Positions 15,722-25,328 of a stretch of DNA of 64,000 nucleotides are shown here, piece after piece. Positions within the stretch are counted from its first letter, which is position 1. Each line of letters begins with the position of its first letter. The notes under the pieces are model-generated. The model was not told the origin of the DNA, did not search any database, and was given only the letters and a program-made list of their open reading frames with translations. Source of the DNA: SIG607 sp045592625 (lineage in GTDB: Bacteria > Bacillota > Clostridia > Oscillospirales > Acutalibacteraceae). Made by a program: the position numbers and the translations under genes. The stretch lies in the NCBI GenBank assembly GCA_045592625.1, contig JAZNVC010000001.1, forward strand, positions 62,001 through 126,000, given 5' to 3'.

Positions 15722-18268
15722 TTACTCCTCTGCCGCAATTTCAGTTTCCTGTTCGGTTTCTACTGTTCCTGCATCTGCATCGGGTGCCTCAGGAGAAGCA
15801 TTAACCTCTTCTTCGTCGTGGGTAGCCGTTGCAACAGAAAGCACCTTTGATCCTTCTTCTACTCTCATAACCCTTACACCCTTCGCAGGACGCGAGAAGG
15901 TGGAAATCTCACAAACGGGAATTCTTATAATAATTCCGTCGGAGGAAATCATAATAACGTCGTCTTCGTCGGTTACGCAAATAACCTTAGCAACATCACC
16001 GTATTTTTCGGTACGGTAGTTTGTGGTACCCTTACCGCCTCTGCTTTGAACACGGTAGTCGGTAATAGTAGTTTTTCTGCCGTATCCCGTTTCGGTAACG
16101 GTGAGAAGAACGCTGTTTTCATCGCAAATATCCATTGAAACAACTTCGTCATCAGCCGACAGCTTAATTGCTCTTACACCGCAAGCCGTTCTGCCCATAG
16201 GACGAACCTGTGTCTCCTCAAATCTTATGCCGCGTCCTTTTTTGGTTGCAACATAAATATCTTTATTACCGTCGGTAAGGCTGACAAAGGACAGCTCATC
16301 TCCCTCGTTAAGCTCAATAGCAATAATACCTGTTTTTCTTATATTACGGAAATCCGTAATTTTGGTTCTCTTAATGGTACCCTTTCTTGTAACCATACAG
16401 ATAAAGCTGTCATCGTCAGCCTCGGCACAAGAAAGCACCATAGAAAGTTTTTCTTCGGGCTGCAAGGGGATAAGGTTAATAACGTTCATACCCTTACTGT
16501 TTGTACTGGTTGCCTCGGGAATTTCATAAGCCTTGAGTTTATAAACTCTGCCGAAATTGGTAAAGAGCATAATGAAATCGTGAGAAGAACAGGTCATCAT
16601 ATTTTCTATCATATCATCTTCTCTGGTTCTCATACCCATTTTACCTCTGCCGCCCTTATGCTGAACGGAATAGGTATCAACAGCCATACGTTTAATATAA
16701 CCGTTAACGGTTTTTGTGATAACACATTCTTCTTCGGGAATAAGATCTTCAATATCAACTTCGCCCGAAACAGCAGAAATTTCACTGCGTCTTTCGTCGG
16801 AATATCTGTCACGAAGATTTAATGATTCGGTTTTAACGATATCTAAAATTCTTTCTTTACTGGAAAGAATTTCCTCACATTCCTTGATAAATGCAAGTTT
16901 TTCGTCAAGTTCATCCAAAATCTTTTGTTTTTCGAGATTTGCCAACTTACCAAGCTGCATCTGAACGATTGCAGTTGTCTGTATGTCGTCAAGACCGAAG
17001 CGTTCGCTTAAATTTGCTTTAGCGGTTGCAACGTCGGCACTTTTACGAATAATTGCAATAACCTCATCAATAAAATCAAGAGCAGTCTTTAAGCCTTCTA
17101 AAATGTGGGCTCTTTCTGCAGCCTTTTTCATATCAAAACGGGTTTTACGCTCAACTATTTCACACTGGAAGTCAATACTGTTTTGAAGCATTTCTTTTAG
17201 TGTTAAAATCTGAGGTTTACCGTTAACTATTGCAATAAGATTTGCACCAAAGGTGGTTTGAAGTTCGGTATAGGAATAAAGTTTATTAAGAATAACCTGC
17301 GGATTGGCGTCTCTCTTAATATCAACAACTATTCTGATACCGCCGTCACGTTTCGAGGAGTAGTCAACAACGTCGTCAATACCCTCAATACGCTTGTCGT
17401 TTGCAAGGTCATAAATCTTTTTAACAAGGTCTTTCTTTCTAACCTTATAAGGAATTTCGGTAATAACAATTCTAAACTTTCCGTTAGAAAGTTCTTCAAT
17501 TTCTGCCTTGCCGCGAACTATAATTTTTCCCTTACCGGTTGCATAAGCAGCTCTTATACCGCTTCTGCCCATAATTATACCTCCTGTAGGGAAGTCGGGG
17601 CCTTTAATATGCTCACAAAGTTCGCTTAAATCTGCATCGGGATTATCAATAAGACAGCACATACCGTCAATAACCTCAGCAAGATTATGGGGCGGAATTT
17701 CGGTTGCCATACCAAAGGCAATACCCGAAGAACCGTTAACCAAAAGCTGCGGGAAACGAACGGGAAGAACGGTAGGTTCTTTAAGTCTGTCATCATAGTT
17801 GGGAGCAAAATCTACAGTGTCCTTCTCAATATCATCAAGCATATGGAGAGAAAGACGGTTCATTTTAGATTCGGTATAACGGTAAGCAGCAGCAGGGTAG
17901 CCGTCGATGTTACCGAAGTTTCCGTGTCCGTCGATTAAAGGGTATCTCAGGGAAAAATCCTGAGCCATACGAACCATAGCGTCATAAACCGAGGAGTCAC
18001 CGTGGGGATGATATCTACCAAGCACGGCACCAACAGTATCTGCACACTTTCTATATGCTTTATCAGGAGTTAGTCCGTTTTCGTACATAGTATAAAGAAT
18101 TCTTCTGTGTACTGGTTTAAGACCGTCTCGAACGTCGGGAAGAGCACGTCCCACAAGCACAGACATACCGTACTGCAACATACTGCCCTTGACTTCATCA
18201 ACAATTTCTACCGGCACAATATTGGTTTCTTCACTACTTGGCCAATATACTTTTTCCTGTTTAGCCAT
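15722..18268 (-). CDS. gyrA: DNA gyrase subunit A
   Basis: GyrA is the DNA-cleaving subunit of gyrase (A2B2), which adds negative supercoils. The 848-residue protein has the catalytic tyrosine in AAAYRYTE (Tyr131), the quinolone-resistance segment HPHGDSSVYDAM with Ser92/Ser93 and Asp96 in the usual susceptible state, and a C-terminal beta-pinwheel with a GyrA box QSRGGKG. A second similar stretch, QHKGGRGK, precedes it. An acidic tail (EEEVNASPEAPDADAG) is present. It lies directly behind gyrB in the origin operon. The assignment is secure. Confidence 0.98.
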   Translation of the reverse strand: MAKQEKVYWPSSEETNIVPVEIVDEVKGSMLQYGMSVLVGRALPDVRDGLKPVHRRILYTMYENGLTPDKAYRKCADTVGAVLGRYHPHGDSSVYDAMVRMAQDFSLRYPLIDGHGNFGNIDGYPAAAYRYTESKMNRLSLHMLDDIEKDTVDFAPNYDDRLKEPTVLPVRFPQLLVNGSSGIAFGMATEIPPHNLAEVIDGMCCLIDNPDADLSELCEHIKGPDFPTGGIIMGRSGIRAAYATGKGKIIVRGKAEIEELSNGKFRIVITEIPYKVRKKDLVKKIYDLANDKRIEGIDDVVDYSSKRDGGIRIVVDIKRDANPQVILNKLYSYTELQTTFGANLIAIVNGKPQILTLKEMLQNSIDFQCEIVERKTRFDMKKAAERAHILEGLKTALDFIDEVIAIIRKSADVATAKANLSERFGLDDIQTTAIVQMQLGKLANLEKQKILDELDEKLAFIKECEEILSSKERILDIVKTESLNLRDRYSDERRSEISAVSGEVDIEDLIPEEECVITKTVNGYIKRMAVDTYSVQHKGGRGKMGMRTREDDMIENMMTCSSHDFIMLFTNFGRVYKLKAYEIPEATSTNSKGMNVINLIPLQPEEKLSMVLSCAEADDDSFICMVTRKGTIKRTKITDFRNIRKTGIIAIELNEGDELSFVSLTDGNKDIYVATKKGRGIRFEETQVRPMGRTACGVRAIKLSADDEVVSMDICDENSVLLTVTETGYGRKTTITDYRVQSRGGKGTTNYRTEKYGDVAKVICVTDEDDVIMISSDGIIIRIPVCEISTFSRPAKGVRVMRVEEGSKVLSVATATHDEEEVNASPEAPDADAGTVETEQETEIAAEE

Positions 18269-18286
18269 TTTTGTTCTCTCCTTTCT

Positions 18287-20227
18287 TTAAATGTCGAGAT
18301 CGGTAGCAAATACCGCATTTTCTTCAATAAACTGTTTTCTGGGTTCAACCTCGTCACCCATAAGCATTGTAAAGGTGGCGTCTGCAATTTCAGCATCATT
18401 CATGGTTACCCGTAAAAATGTTCTTGTTTCGGGATTAAGAGTTGTTTCCCAAAGCTGATCGGGATCCATTTCACCAAGACCTTTATAACGCTGAACGTCG
18501 GCAGTACCGCCGAGTTTTTCTATATATTCTGCCTTTTCCTCATCGGTAAATGCATCAAAATGCTGTTTACCCTTGCTTATTCTGAAAAGCGGAGGCTGTG
18601 CCAAATACACGTGGCCCGTTTCAATAAGCTGAGGCATATAACGGAAGAAAAATGTTAAAAGCAATGTTCTGATATGGCTACCGTCAACGTCGGCATCGGC
18701 CATAATAACAATTTTATCATAGCGAAGCTTTTCAATATCAAAGTTTTCGCCTATTCCTGTACCGAGTGCTACTATAACAGGGGTTAATTTATCGTTACCG
18801 TAAACCTTGTCGTCTCTTGCTTTTTCAACGTTAAGCATTTTACCCCAAAGAGGAAGAATTGCCTGATATGTTGAGTTTCTGCCTTCCACAGCACTTCCGC
18901 CTGCAGAGTCACCCTCTACAATAAATATTTCGGTCTTTGTTGCATCATCCGAAATACAATCGGTTAACTTTTCGGGCATTCTTGTTTTATTGCCAAAGCC
19001 CGATTTATTTCTACTTGCTTCTCTTGCTTTTTGAGCAGCCTCTCTTGCATTAGAAGAAGCAATAGATTTTTCTATAATAATTTTTGCTTCACTTGGATGT
19101 TCTTCAAGGAACTGATAAAGTTTATCGTTAACAAGGTCCCTTACAACCTTACCGATTGATGTATTGCCAAGCTTTGCTTTTGTCTGGCTTTCAAACTGTG
19201 CGTCGCTGAGTTTTACCGAAACAACTGCAACAACACCTTCAATAATATCCTCTGCCTTAAGTCTTGCATTGCCTTCCTTAAGATGTTTAAAATCAAAGGC
19301 GTATTTATTAACGGTATTTGTAAGAGCCTGTCTGAATCCCTGTTCGTGAGTACCGCCGTCTATTGTATGAAGGGTATTTGCAAAGGACATAACCTTATTG
19401 TCATATGCAGTTGACCAAATAAGAGCAATTTCTGCCGTTTGGTCGTCCTTTTCACAGTTAAGATAAATAACCTCACTGTTAAGACTTTCCTTTTTCATTC
19501 CCTCTAAAAGAAATTCAACGTAAGATTTTATACCGCCCTCATAATGAAATTCATCGGTTTTAGGGTCAAAAACGTCGCTTCTCTTATCTTCTAAAACAAC
19601 CCTTATTCCTGCATTAAGGAAGGACTGTTCACGAAGTCTGTTTTTAAGAATATCGTAATCATAGGTAGTGGTATCGGTAAATATAGTTGGGTCCGGTTTA
19701 AAGGTAACGGTTGTACCTGTTTCGTTTGTCTGACCAATAATATCAAGGTCGGTTATAATATTACCCTTTTCATAACGCTGTTTATAAATATTTTTACCGT
19801 CTTTAACCTCTACTTCAAGCCAAGAGGAAAGAGCATTAACAACAGACGCACCAACACCGTGCAGACCGCCCGAAACCTTGTATCCGTTTCCGCCGAACTT
19901 ACCCCCAGCATGAAGAATTGTAAATACAACCGTTACGGTAGGAATTCCTTTTTGAGGATTTATACCTGTAGGAATTCCGCGTCCGTTATCCTCTACCTTT
20001 ACAATGCCTCCGTCTAAAAGGGTAACTGTAATTTTATCACAGAATCCTGCCAAGGCTTCGTCGATAGAGTTATCAACAATTTCATAAACAAGATGGTGAA
20101 GACCGCGTTCTCCCGTAGAACCAATATACATACCCGGTCTCTTTCGAACTGCTTCAAGTCCTTCCAGCACCTGTATGGAATTTTCATCATATTCGTTAGT
20201 TATAGGTGCTTTAATTTCTTCGCTCAT
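18287..20227 (-). CDS. gyrB: DNA gyrase subunit B
   Basis: GyrB is the ATPase subunit of gyrase. The 646-residue product has the GHKL ATPase start (LEAVRKRPGMYIGSTGERGLHH), the VDNSIDEA and GRGIP nucleotide motifs, the Toprim motifs EGDSAGG and DADVDGSHI, and the C-terminal end LMGDEVEPRKQFIEENA. The ATG at 20227 is chosen because AGAGAGGAAA lies seven bases upstream; a longer ORF adds 12 residues without support. The gene is between remB and gyrA as expected for origin clusters of Firmicutes. Confidence 0.98.
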   Translation of the reverse strand: MSEEIKAPITNEYDENSIQVLEGLEAVRKRPGMYIGSTGERGLHHLVYEIVDNSIDEALAGFCDKITVTLLDGGIVKVEDNGRGIPTGINPQKGIPTVTVVFTILHAGGKFGGNGYKVSGGLHGVGASVVNALSSWLEVEVKDGKNIYKQRYEKGNIITDLDIIGQTNETGTTVTFKPDPTIFTDTTTYDYDILKNRLREQSFLNAGIRVVLEDKRSDVFDPKTDEFHYEGGIKSYVEFLLEGMKKESLNSEVIYLNCEKDDQTAEIALIWSTAYDNKVMSFANTLHTIDGGTHEQGFRQALTNTVNKYAFDFKHLKEGNARLKAEDIIEGVVAVVSVKLSDAQFESQTKAKLGNTSIGKVVRDLVNDKLYQFLEEHPSEAKIIIEKSIASSNAREAAQKAREASRNKSGFGNKTRMPEKLTDCISDDATKTEIFIVEGDSAGGSAVEGRNSTYQAILPLWGKMLNVEKARDDKVYGNDKLTPVIVALGTGIGENFDIEKLRYDKIVIMADADVDGSHIRTLLLTFFFRYMPQLIETGHVYLAQPPLFRISKGKQHFDAFTDEEKAEYIEKLGGTADVQRYKGLGEMDPDQLWETTLNPETRTFLRVTMNDAEIADATFTMLMGDEVEPRKQFIEENAVFATDLDI

Positions 20228-20243
20228 GTTTATTTCCTCTCTT

Positions 20244-20513
20244 TTAATATAATGAGTTTTCAAAATCAGCCTCGCTTCTTTTTAAAAGGGTTGCGGTTGA
20301 TATTTGAGAAATATATATTTTCTTTTCATTTTTGTGCTGACAAACTATAAAGGATTTAGGAAGTTCAGTACTAACGTTTACTACCATTCCCTTTTTTTCA
20401 GCCTTTGTTAAATAATCTCTTGTTCTTTTTGATACCGTTGCAGTATCAAGGTCAAAAATGCCTATTATTTCATTTTTTTTAACAAGAGTATCCTGTCCTA
20501 AATAAATATACAT
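20244..20513 (-). CDS. remB: DUF370/RemB-like extracellular matrix regulator family protein
   Basis: This 89-residue protein starts MYIYLGQDTLV and contains EIIGIFDLDTATVSK, matching the DUF370 family that includes B. subtilis RemB (YaaB), encoded at the same position between recF and gyrB. The paralogue RemA is a DNA-binding activator of biofilm matrix genes; the role of RemB is less clear. Here the C-terminal part (KIYISQISTATLLKR) is somewhat longer than the core fold. It follows recF by three bases and precedes gyrB by 16 bases within the origin operon. Confidence 0.88.
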   Translation of the reverse strand: MYIYLGQDTLVKKNEIIGIFDLDTATVSKRTRDYLTKAEKKGMVVNVSTELPKSFIVCQHKNEKKIYISQISTATLLKRSEADFENSLY

Positions 20514-20516
20514 TTT

Positions 20517-21596
20517 TTATTTTTCTTCCTTTAGAAAAATATTACCGTCCTTTATTTCATAAATGTTACCCTTGTTTAAATTAATTATATTTGCAGGGTC
20601 GCAACAGGTTAAAAAAACCTGTAATTTACTGATATGATTAAGAACGTAATTTTGTCTTGACGGGTCAAGTTCACTCATAACATCATCAAGCAAGGCTACG
20701 GGATACTCACCCGTAATCTTCTTTAAAACCTCTGCCTCACTTAATTTTAAAGATAGCGCCACACTTCTTTTTTGGCCTTGAGAACCAAAATTTCTAACCG
20801 ACATTTCATCAATTTTAAAATCTAAATCGTCTCGGTGGGGACCAACCGAAGTAAAACCGCTTAAAATATCTTCATCTCTTAAAAGAATAAGTTTTTCTTT
20901 TAGTTTATCAGGACTGCAAACAGGTAAATATTCTACCCTGAAAGATTCTTTATAAGAAGAAATACCTTTATAAATTTCTGTTATGTAATCCTGTGCTATT
21001 TCTAAATATCTTATTCTGTACTTAATAATCTGACTGCCAAGTATTGAAAGTTCTTCTTCAAAAGGTAAAAGTAAATTTTTATCTCTTTTTTCCGCTTTTA
21101 TTTCCTTTAAAAGATAATTTCGCTGTGAAAGAGCCCTTACGTATCTTTTTAAAATTTCAAGATATTTAGGATATATCTGGGATATTGCAATATCTAAAAA
21201 TCTTCTTCTCTTTTCAGGAGGGCCTGAAATTAAATTTAAATCATCGGGAGAAAAAACAATAGCACAAAAATTACCTGCTAAAAGTGAAGGAGAAGAAAGT
21301 TTTTTGCCGTTTAAAATTGCTTTTCTTCTTGACTGAATTTCAATTTCTGCTTCCTTTTCTATTTCCTCAGAAATAAATTCTATGTTTATACGGCACTTAT
21401 CTTCATTTTTTCTTATAAGTTCTATATCTTTATTTGTACGAAAACTTTTTGCTCCCGTAAAAAGCCAAATTGTTTCTAATAAATTTGTTTTACCCTGAGC
21501 GTTTTCTCCGCATATAACATTCATTTTTTCATTAGGATTAATAGAAAAATCCAAAAGATTTCTGAATTTTTTTCCGCCGATTTTTTTTATCAGCAT
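20517..21596 (-). CDS. recF: DNA replication and repair protein RecF
   Basis: RecF is an SMC/ABC-like ATPase that loads RecA on gapped DNA with RecO and RecR. The 359-residue product has Walker A GENAQGKTN near residue 35, the signature FGSQGQKRSVALSLK and Walker B PVALLDDVMSELD. Length is normal. It overlaps the upstream S4-domain gene by seven bases, the classic dnaN-yaaA-recF order. The ribosome binding site is weak, which fits translation coupled to yaaA. Confidence 0.96.
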   Translation of the reverse strand: MLIKKIGGKKFRNLLDFSINPNEKMNVICGENAQGKTNLLETIWLFTGAKSFRTNKDIELIRKNEDKCRINIEFISEEIEKEAEIEIQSRRKAILNGKKLSSPSLLAGNFCAIVFSPDDLNLISGPPEKRRRFLDIAISQIYPKYLEILKRYVRALSQRNYLLKEIKAEKRDKNLLLPFEEELSILGSQIIKYRIRYLEIAQDYITEIYKGISSYKESFRVEYLPVCSPDKLKEKLILLRDEDILSGFTSVGPHRDDLDFKIDEMSVRNFGSQGQKRSVALSLKLSEAEVLKKITGEYPVALLDDVMSELDPSRQNYVLNHISKLQVFLTCCDPANIINLNKGNIYEIKDGNIFLKEEK

Positions 21597-21808
21597 TTTT
21601 TTACAGTTACCTTTTCTCCCTCAAAGGTGAAAAAGTCTCCTTCTCTCATTTTTTTACCCCTTTGGGTACAAATTTCTCCGTTAACCTTTACCTGTGAATT
21701 TTGAATAACCATTTTTGCGTGACCGCCGGTTACTACACAGTCGGAAAGTTTCATAAGAGAGTCAAGTCTTATAAAATCTTCTTTTATAAAAATTTCTTTT
21801 TCCTTCAT
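21590..21808 (-). CDS. yaaA: S4-domain RNA-binding protein YaaA (RlbA)
   Basis: This 72-residue protein is a single S4 RNA-binding domain: IRLDSLMKLSDCVVTGGHAK, then VKVNGEICTQRGKKMREGD. It matches the small YaaA/RlbA protein always found between dnaN and recF in Firmicutes, proposed to act in ribosome assembly. Its ATG shares one base with the dnaN stop codon (TAATG), and its end overlaps recF by seven bases. Both point to tight translational coupling in the operon. Confidence 0.92.
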   Translation of the reverse strand: MKEKEIFIKEDFIRLDSLMKLSDCVVTGGHAKMVIQNSQVKVNGEICTQRGKKMREGDFFTFEGEKVTVKKC

Positions 21809-22908
21809 TATTTCAACCTCATAGGCATTATCATATACATATAATCATCACCGTTTAAAGGTTCTATTACAACACCCTGTTTAGAAAAGTCAAATTTTAT
21901 CTGTACCATATCATCTTCTATTGCCTTTAAAGCTTCTGTTAGATAACGGGAAGAAAGACCTATTTCAAAAGGCTCTCCCTCAAGGTCAACCTCATAGTTT
22001 TCGTTAACCTTACCAACAGCAGTTGAACAAGAAAAGTTTATATGTTCTTCATTAAAAATACATCTTACGGGGGTTGAGAAAGAATCGCTTATTAAAAGAG
22101 AAATTCTGTCAAATACCGAAAGTATATCCCTTACCATAACAACTATTTTTTGATTATAAGAAGCAGGAATTGTTCTTTGATAGTTTACAAATTCTCCTTC
22201 TATAAGACGGCATATAACTTTATAACCGTCTATATCAAAAGAAATCATTTTTTTGCCAACGCTTATTGGAATATACTGCTGTTTATCTGAAATAAGACGA
22301 ACAACCTCATTAAGCATAGTACCGGGGATTATAAAATTAAAATCTCCGCAATTTTCGATTTTTGTCTGTCTTATTGCCAATCTGTAACCGTCAATAGCAA
22401 CAAATTTTAAATTACCCTCGTTTAAAGAAATATTTATACCCATTAAAACAGGTCTTGTTCCCTCAATGGGAGCAACAGCAAAGGAAGTACCATCTGTCAT
22501 TTCTGCAAGGGTTTCTCCCTTTAAGGAAAAATCTTTTCCGTCGGCAAAGGTAGGGGTTTCAGGATAATTCATAGCATCCATTCCGGGAATATCAAAAACA
22601 GCGCCGGAACAGGATATATGACAAATATTTTTATCATCAGAGGAAATATGAACGGTGGGACCGTTAAGTCTTTTAAAAATATCACCCAAAATTCTTGCAG
22701 AAAGAACTATATCTCCATCTTCTTCGGTTCTTGCATAAATTTCTTTTTGCATACTCATTTCAAGGTTATATGCAATTAAAGTAATTTTTCCCTGTTCGGC
22801 AGAAATTAAAATTCCTTCAAGTTCGGGATAGGCGGTTTTAGATGAAACCACACGGGAAAGTTTTGTTACTGCATCAAGAAAAACATTACGTTCTACAGAA
22901 AAAATCAT
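21808..22908 (-). CDS. dnaN: DNA polymerase III sliding clamp (beta subunit)
   Basis: DnaN forms the ring-shaped clamp that tethers polymerase III to DNA. The 366-residue product has the three-domain clamp pattern and the typical C terminus (YMYMIMPMRLK). The ATG at 22908 is chosen because GGATGG lies eight bases upstream and gives the usual MIFSVERN start; an ATG at 22920 overlaps that ribosome binding site. It follows dnaA after a 239-bp AT-rich gap that is the likely origin. Confidence 0.97.
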   Translation of the reverse strand: MIFSVERNVFLDAVTKLSRVVSSKTAYPELEGILISAEQGKITLIAYNLEMSMQKEIYARTEEDGDIVLSARILGDIFKRLNGPTVHISSDDKNICHISCSGAVFDIPGMDAMNYPETPTFADGKDFSLKGETLAEMTDGTSFAVAPIEGTRPVLMGINISLNEGNLKFVAIDGYRLAIRQTKIENCGDFNFIIPGTMLNEVVRLISDKQQYIPISVGKKMISFDIDGYKVICRLIEGEFVNYQRTIPASYNQKIVVMVRDILSVFDRISLLISDSFSTPVRCIFNEEHINFSCSTAVGKVNENYEVDLEGEPFEIGLSSRYLTEALKAIEDDMVQIKFDFSKQGVVIEPLNGDDYMYMIMPMRLK

Positions 22909-23147
22909 TTTGATTACCATCCTTCAAAATTTAAAAAATCAAAAAATTTTCCTAAGAGAAAATATAAATTATATAACAGTCTTCATATAGCTGTCAGTTC
23001 TGTCAATAAGTCTGTTTTAACCTTTAAAATAAATAAAAATCATTGTTGAACAAAAATTTAATAAATTGTGCATAATTTTAGCCTTTTAAAAATTTTAAAC
23101 AGAGGTGTTAACTAACAAATGTTAATTAATGTTAACTTTGTTCATAA
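22909..23147. other. Probable oriC region between dnaA and dnaN
   Basis: This very AT-rich gap holds one DnaA-box match, TTATGCACA on the minus strand (23067-23075), and a one-mismatch relative, TTATGAACA (23137-23145 area), next to the dnaA stop. Three direct repeats of TGTTAA(C/T)T (about 23107-23137) lie between them. Long A/T tracts (AAAATTTAAAAAA near 22928, AAAAATTTTAAA near 23089) are candidate unwinding segments. The location fits bacterial origins, but the DnaA-box cluster is thin. Confidence 0.55.
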
Positions 23148-24476
23148 TTATTCCGATTTAAGATTCTTAATAATATCCTCAATAACGGTTTTTTCGTAAG
23201 GATTTTCTTTCATAAGTTCCTTAACCTTTTTTTCGGTATAAAGAACGGTTGTATGATTTTTTCCAAAAGATTCGCCTATAGCTGAATATGGAAGCTCTGT
23301 GGTTTCGCGGGCAATATACATTGCAACCTGTCTTGCTTTTACAAGGTCGGCTGTTCTTCTGGTTGAAAGAATGTCTCCCTCACTAACGTTATAGGTTCTT
23401 GCCACCTCGGTAATAATCTGTTCTATTTTAATAGGCTCAGGACGTGTGTCGCTGACAACCTCTTTAATAAATCCCTGAACAATAGAGAGGGTTGGAACCT
23501 TTTGGTCAATTAATATAAGAGCCTGTATTTTCTTTACTACACCCTCAAGTTGACGGGTATTGTCTTGTATATGTTCAGCAATGTAATAAACTATGTTTTC
23601 AGGAATTTCAATACCCAGCTGTTGTTTTTTGTTTTGAATAATACCAACCTTGGTTTCAAAGTCAGGAGGCGTAATATCTGCAATAAGACCGCTTTCAAAA
23701 CGGGAACGAAGTCTGTCGTCAAGAAGTTTTATATCCTTTGGAGGACGGTCACAGGTAACGACTATCTGCTTTTTGTTTTGATAAAGTGTGTTAAAGGTGT
23801 TAAAAAATTCTTCCTGAGTCTGATTTTTACCTGCAATAAACTGAATGTCGTCAATAAGAAGAACGTCGGTGGTTCTGAAACGGTTTCTGAAGCTGTCAAG
23901 GGTACCAAGTCCCAAAGAACCGTCGTGAAGAGCAGAAATAAGCTGATTGGTAAAATCTTCACATCTTATATATTCAATCTGCTTTGTGGGATATTTTTTT
24001 CTTATATGATTTTTTATTGCTAAAAGCAGATGTGTTTTACCGACACCGCTTCTTCCGTAAATAATAAGAGGATTGTAGATGATGTTAGGATTATCTGCCA
24101 CCGCCATACTTGCCGCATGAGCAAATCTGTTTGTGGAACCCACAATAAAATTATCAAAGGTATATTCCGATTCAAAAGAACCGTCGCTAATGGGTTTAGG
24201 CGGAGCAACAACCTGTCCGCTTTCATCCTCTACTAAAATTGTTACGGCAACCTCAAAGCCCATAATATCCCTTAAATGATTGTGGATGGATTCAATATAA
24301 TTTGATTCTACAATATTCTTTTTGTAAGCGGAATATATACCGAGAATAAATTCACCGTTTTTAAGTTCAATAGGGTGAAGGTCTTTTAGCCATACGTCAA
24401 AGGCAATTTCTGATAGATTCTTTTTCATTTCTGTGCAAACTAATTCCCATATATCCTGGACAGATTCAACTTTCAT
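23148..24476 (-). CDS. dnaA: Chromosomal replication initiator protein DnaA
   Basis: DnaA is the AAA+ initiator that binds DnaA boxes and opens oriC. The 442-residue product has domain I (about 1-80, DnaB/SirA-contact region), a short linker, Walker A GRSGVGKTH (141-149), Walker B LLIDDIQF and the domain IV DNA-binding signature with KNHTTVLY. AAGGTGAGG lies a few bases before the ATG. It is the first gene of a leftward run through gyrA. The usual rpmH-rnpA-yidC genes are not upstream; a SLOG-family gene is. Confidence 0.98.
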   Translation of the reverse strand: MKVESVQDIWELVCTEMKKNLSEIAFDVWLKDLHPIELKNGEFILGIYSAYKKNIVESNYIESIHNHLRDIMGFEVAVTILVEDESGQVVAPPKPISDGSFESEYTFDNFIVGSTNRFAHAASMAVADNPNIIYNPLIIYGRSGVGKTHLLLAIKNHIRKKYPTKQIEYIRCEDFTNQLISALHDGSLGLGTLDSFRNRFRTTDVLLIDDIQFIAGKNQTQEEFFNTFNTLYQNKKQIVVTCDRPPKDIKLLDDRLRSRFESGLIADITPPDFETKVGIIQNKKQQLGIEIPENIVYYIAEHIQDNTRQLEGVVKKIQALILIDQKVPTLSIVQGFIKEVVSDTRPEPIKIEQIITEVARTYNVSEGDILSTRRTADLVKARQVAMYIARETTELPYSAIGESFGKNHTTVLYTEKKVKELMKENPYEKTVIEDIIKNLKSE

Positions 24477-24525
24477 ATAGCCTCACCTTTCTATTAATGA
24501 AATATAAAAAGATATATATGTATAT

Positions 24526-24553
24526 ATTATAGCATAAAAAATAAATATTTCAA
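24526..24553 (-). promoter_or_regulatory. Sigma-A promoter of dnaA
   Basis: On the minus strand TTGAAA (24548-24553), a 16-bp spacer and TATAAT (24526-24531) lie about 50 bp before the dnaA ATG. No DnaA box is seen in this upstream gap. Confidence 0.75.
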
Positions 24554-24592
24554 TAGTTTATTAATACTATAATAAGGAAAAACAGCAAAAAC

Positions 24593-24630
24593 CCCCGTAA
24601 TTTTCATTACAGGGGCTTTTTGCGTGTTCC
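24593..24630 (-). terminator. Terminator of the SLOG-family gene
   Basis: On the minus strand AGCCCCTGTAAT pairs with ATTACGGGGGTT around a GAAA loop, and TTTTTGC follows. It separates the upstream gene from the dnaA promoter. Confidence 0.8.
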
Positions 24631-24638
24631 GTGTGTTC

Positions 24639-25169
24639 TCACACTATGCATTTAAAACTTGCGTTCTGCTTAGAATTAAAGGGGTCGATTATAATAATTT
24701 TCTTTGTTTTATCTATTTTTTGAAGGTTTAATTTATTGGTGGGATGGTTCATATTATGAAGCAAAATAATAATATCGCTTTTTTCTGTCATAAACTCATC
24801 TCTTTTTTCTCGGCAACCCGAAATTCTTTTTTTGTTTATCATTATTTCGCCGTCGGATTTTTCGGCTACAAAAAAGTATCGGTCACGTTCCTCTTCGCTA
24901 AAGGATGCTGCCTGTTCTTCAAAGGCAGTTACACAGAAAACCTTTAAATCCTTTTCGTTCTTTTTAGAAATAAGGTAATGGGCGTAAAAAAGGTCTGCAC
25001 CAGCTTCCATTCCTGTATAAAATTCGCTTATTTGCTCTTTTTCGATTAAATAATCGATTTGCTGTGTGATTTTTTCCTTAATCTTTTCGTTTATTTGTTT
25101 TTCTTCCTCCACTCCCTCAAAAAAATTAAATGCGCCTTGGATAAAACAACAAGATTTTGCTTTTTTCAT
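24639..25169 (-). CDS. SLOG/DUF1273-like protein
   Basis: This 176-residue soluble protein has the pattern of the SLOG (YpsA/DUF1273) Rossmann family: a lysine-rich start leading to CCFIQGAF, then YTGMEAGADLFYAHYL near residue 55, then FCVTAFEEQ and a final strand KKIIIIDP. SLOG domains bind nucleotides or related ligands. Members include YpsA/GpsB-linked division proteins and nucleotide-sensing parts of conflict systems; the role here is unknown. GGAGGA precedes the ATG. It has its own terminator and stands where rpmH normally lies upstream of dnaA. Confidence 0.7.
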   Translation of the reverse strand: MKKAKSCCFIQGAFNFFEGVEEEKQINEKIKEKITQQIDYLIEKEQISEFYTGMEAGADLFYAHYLISKKNEKDLKVFCVTAFEEQAASFSEEERDRYFFVAEKSDGEIMINKKRISGCREKRDEFMTEKSDIIILLHNMNHPTNKLNLQKIDKTKKIIIIDPFNSKQNASFKCIV

Positions 25170-25328
25170 AACTTTTTTCCTCCGTTTTTGTTTTTTCTTT
25201 TATTATACTTATAGGCTCTGTCGAATTATGTCACAAGCCGTCGGACGTTAAAAAATTTACAATTTGTTCACAATTTCCTCTAAAAAAAGGTATATTTTTT
25301 TCATTAAATAACAAAAAGGGGGAATAGT

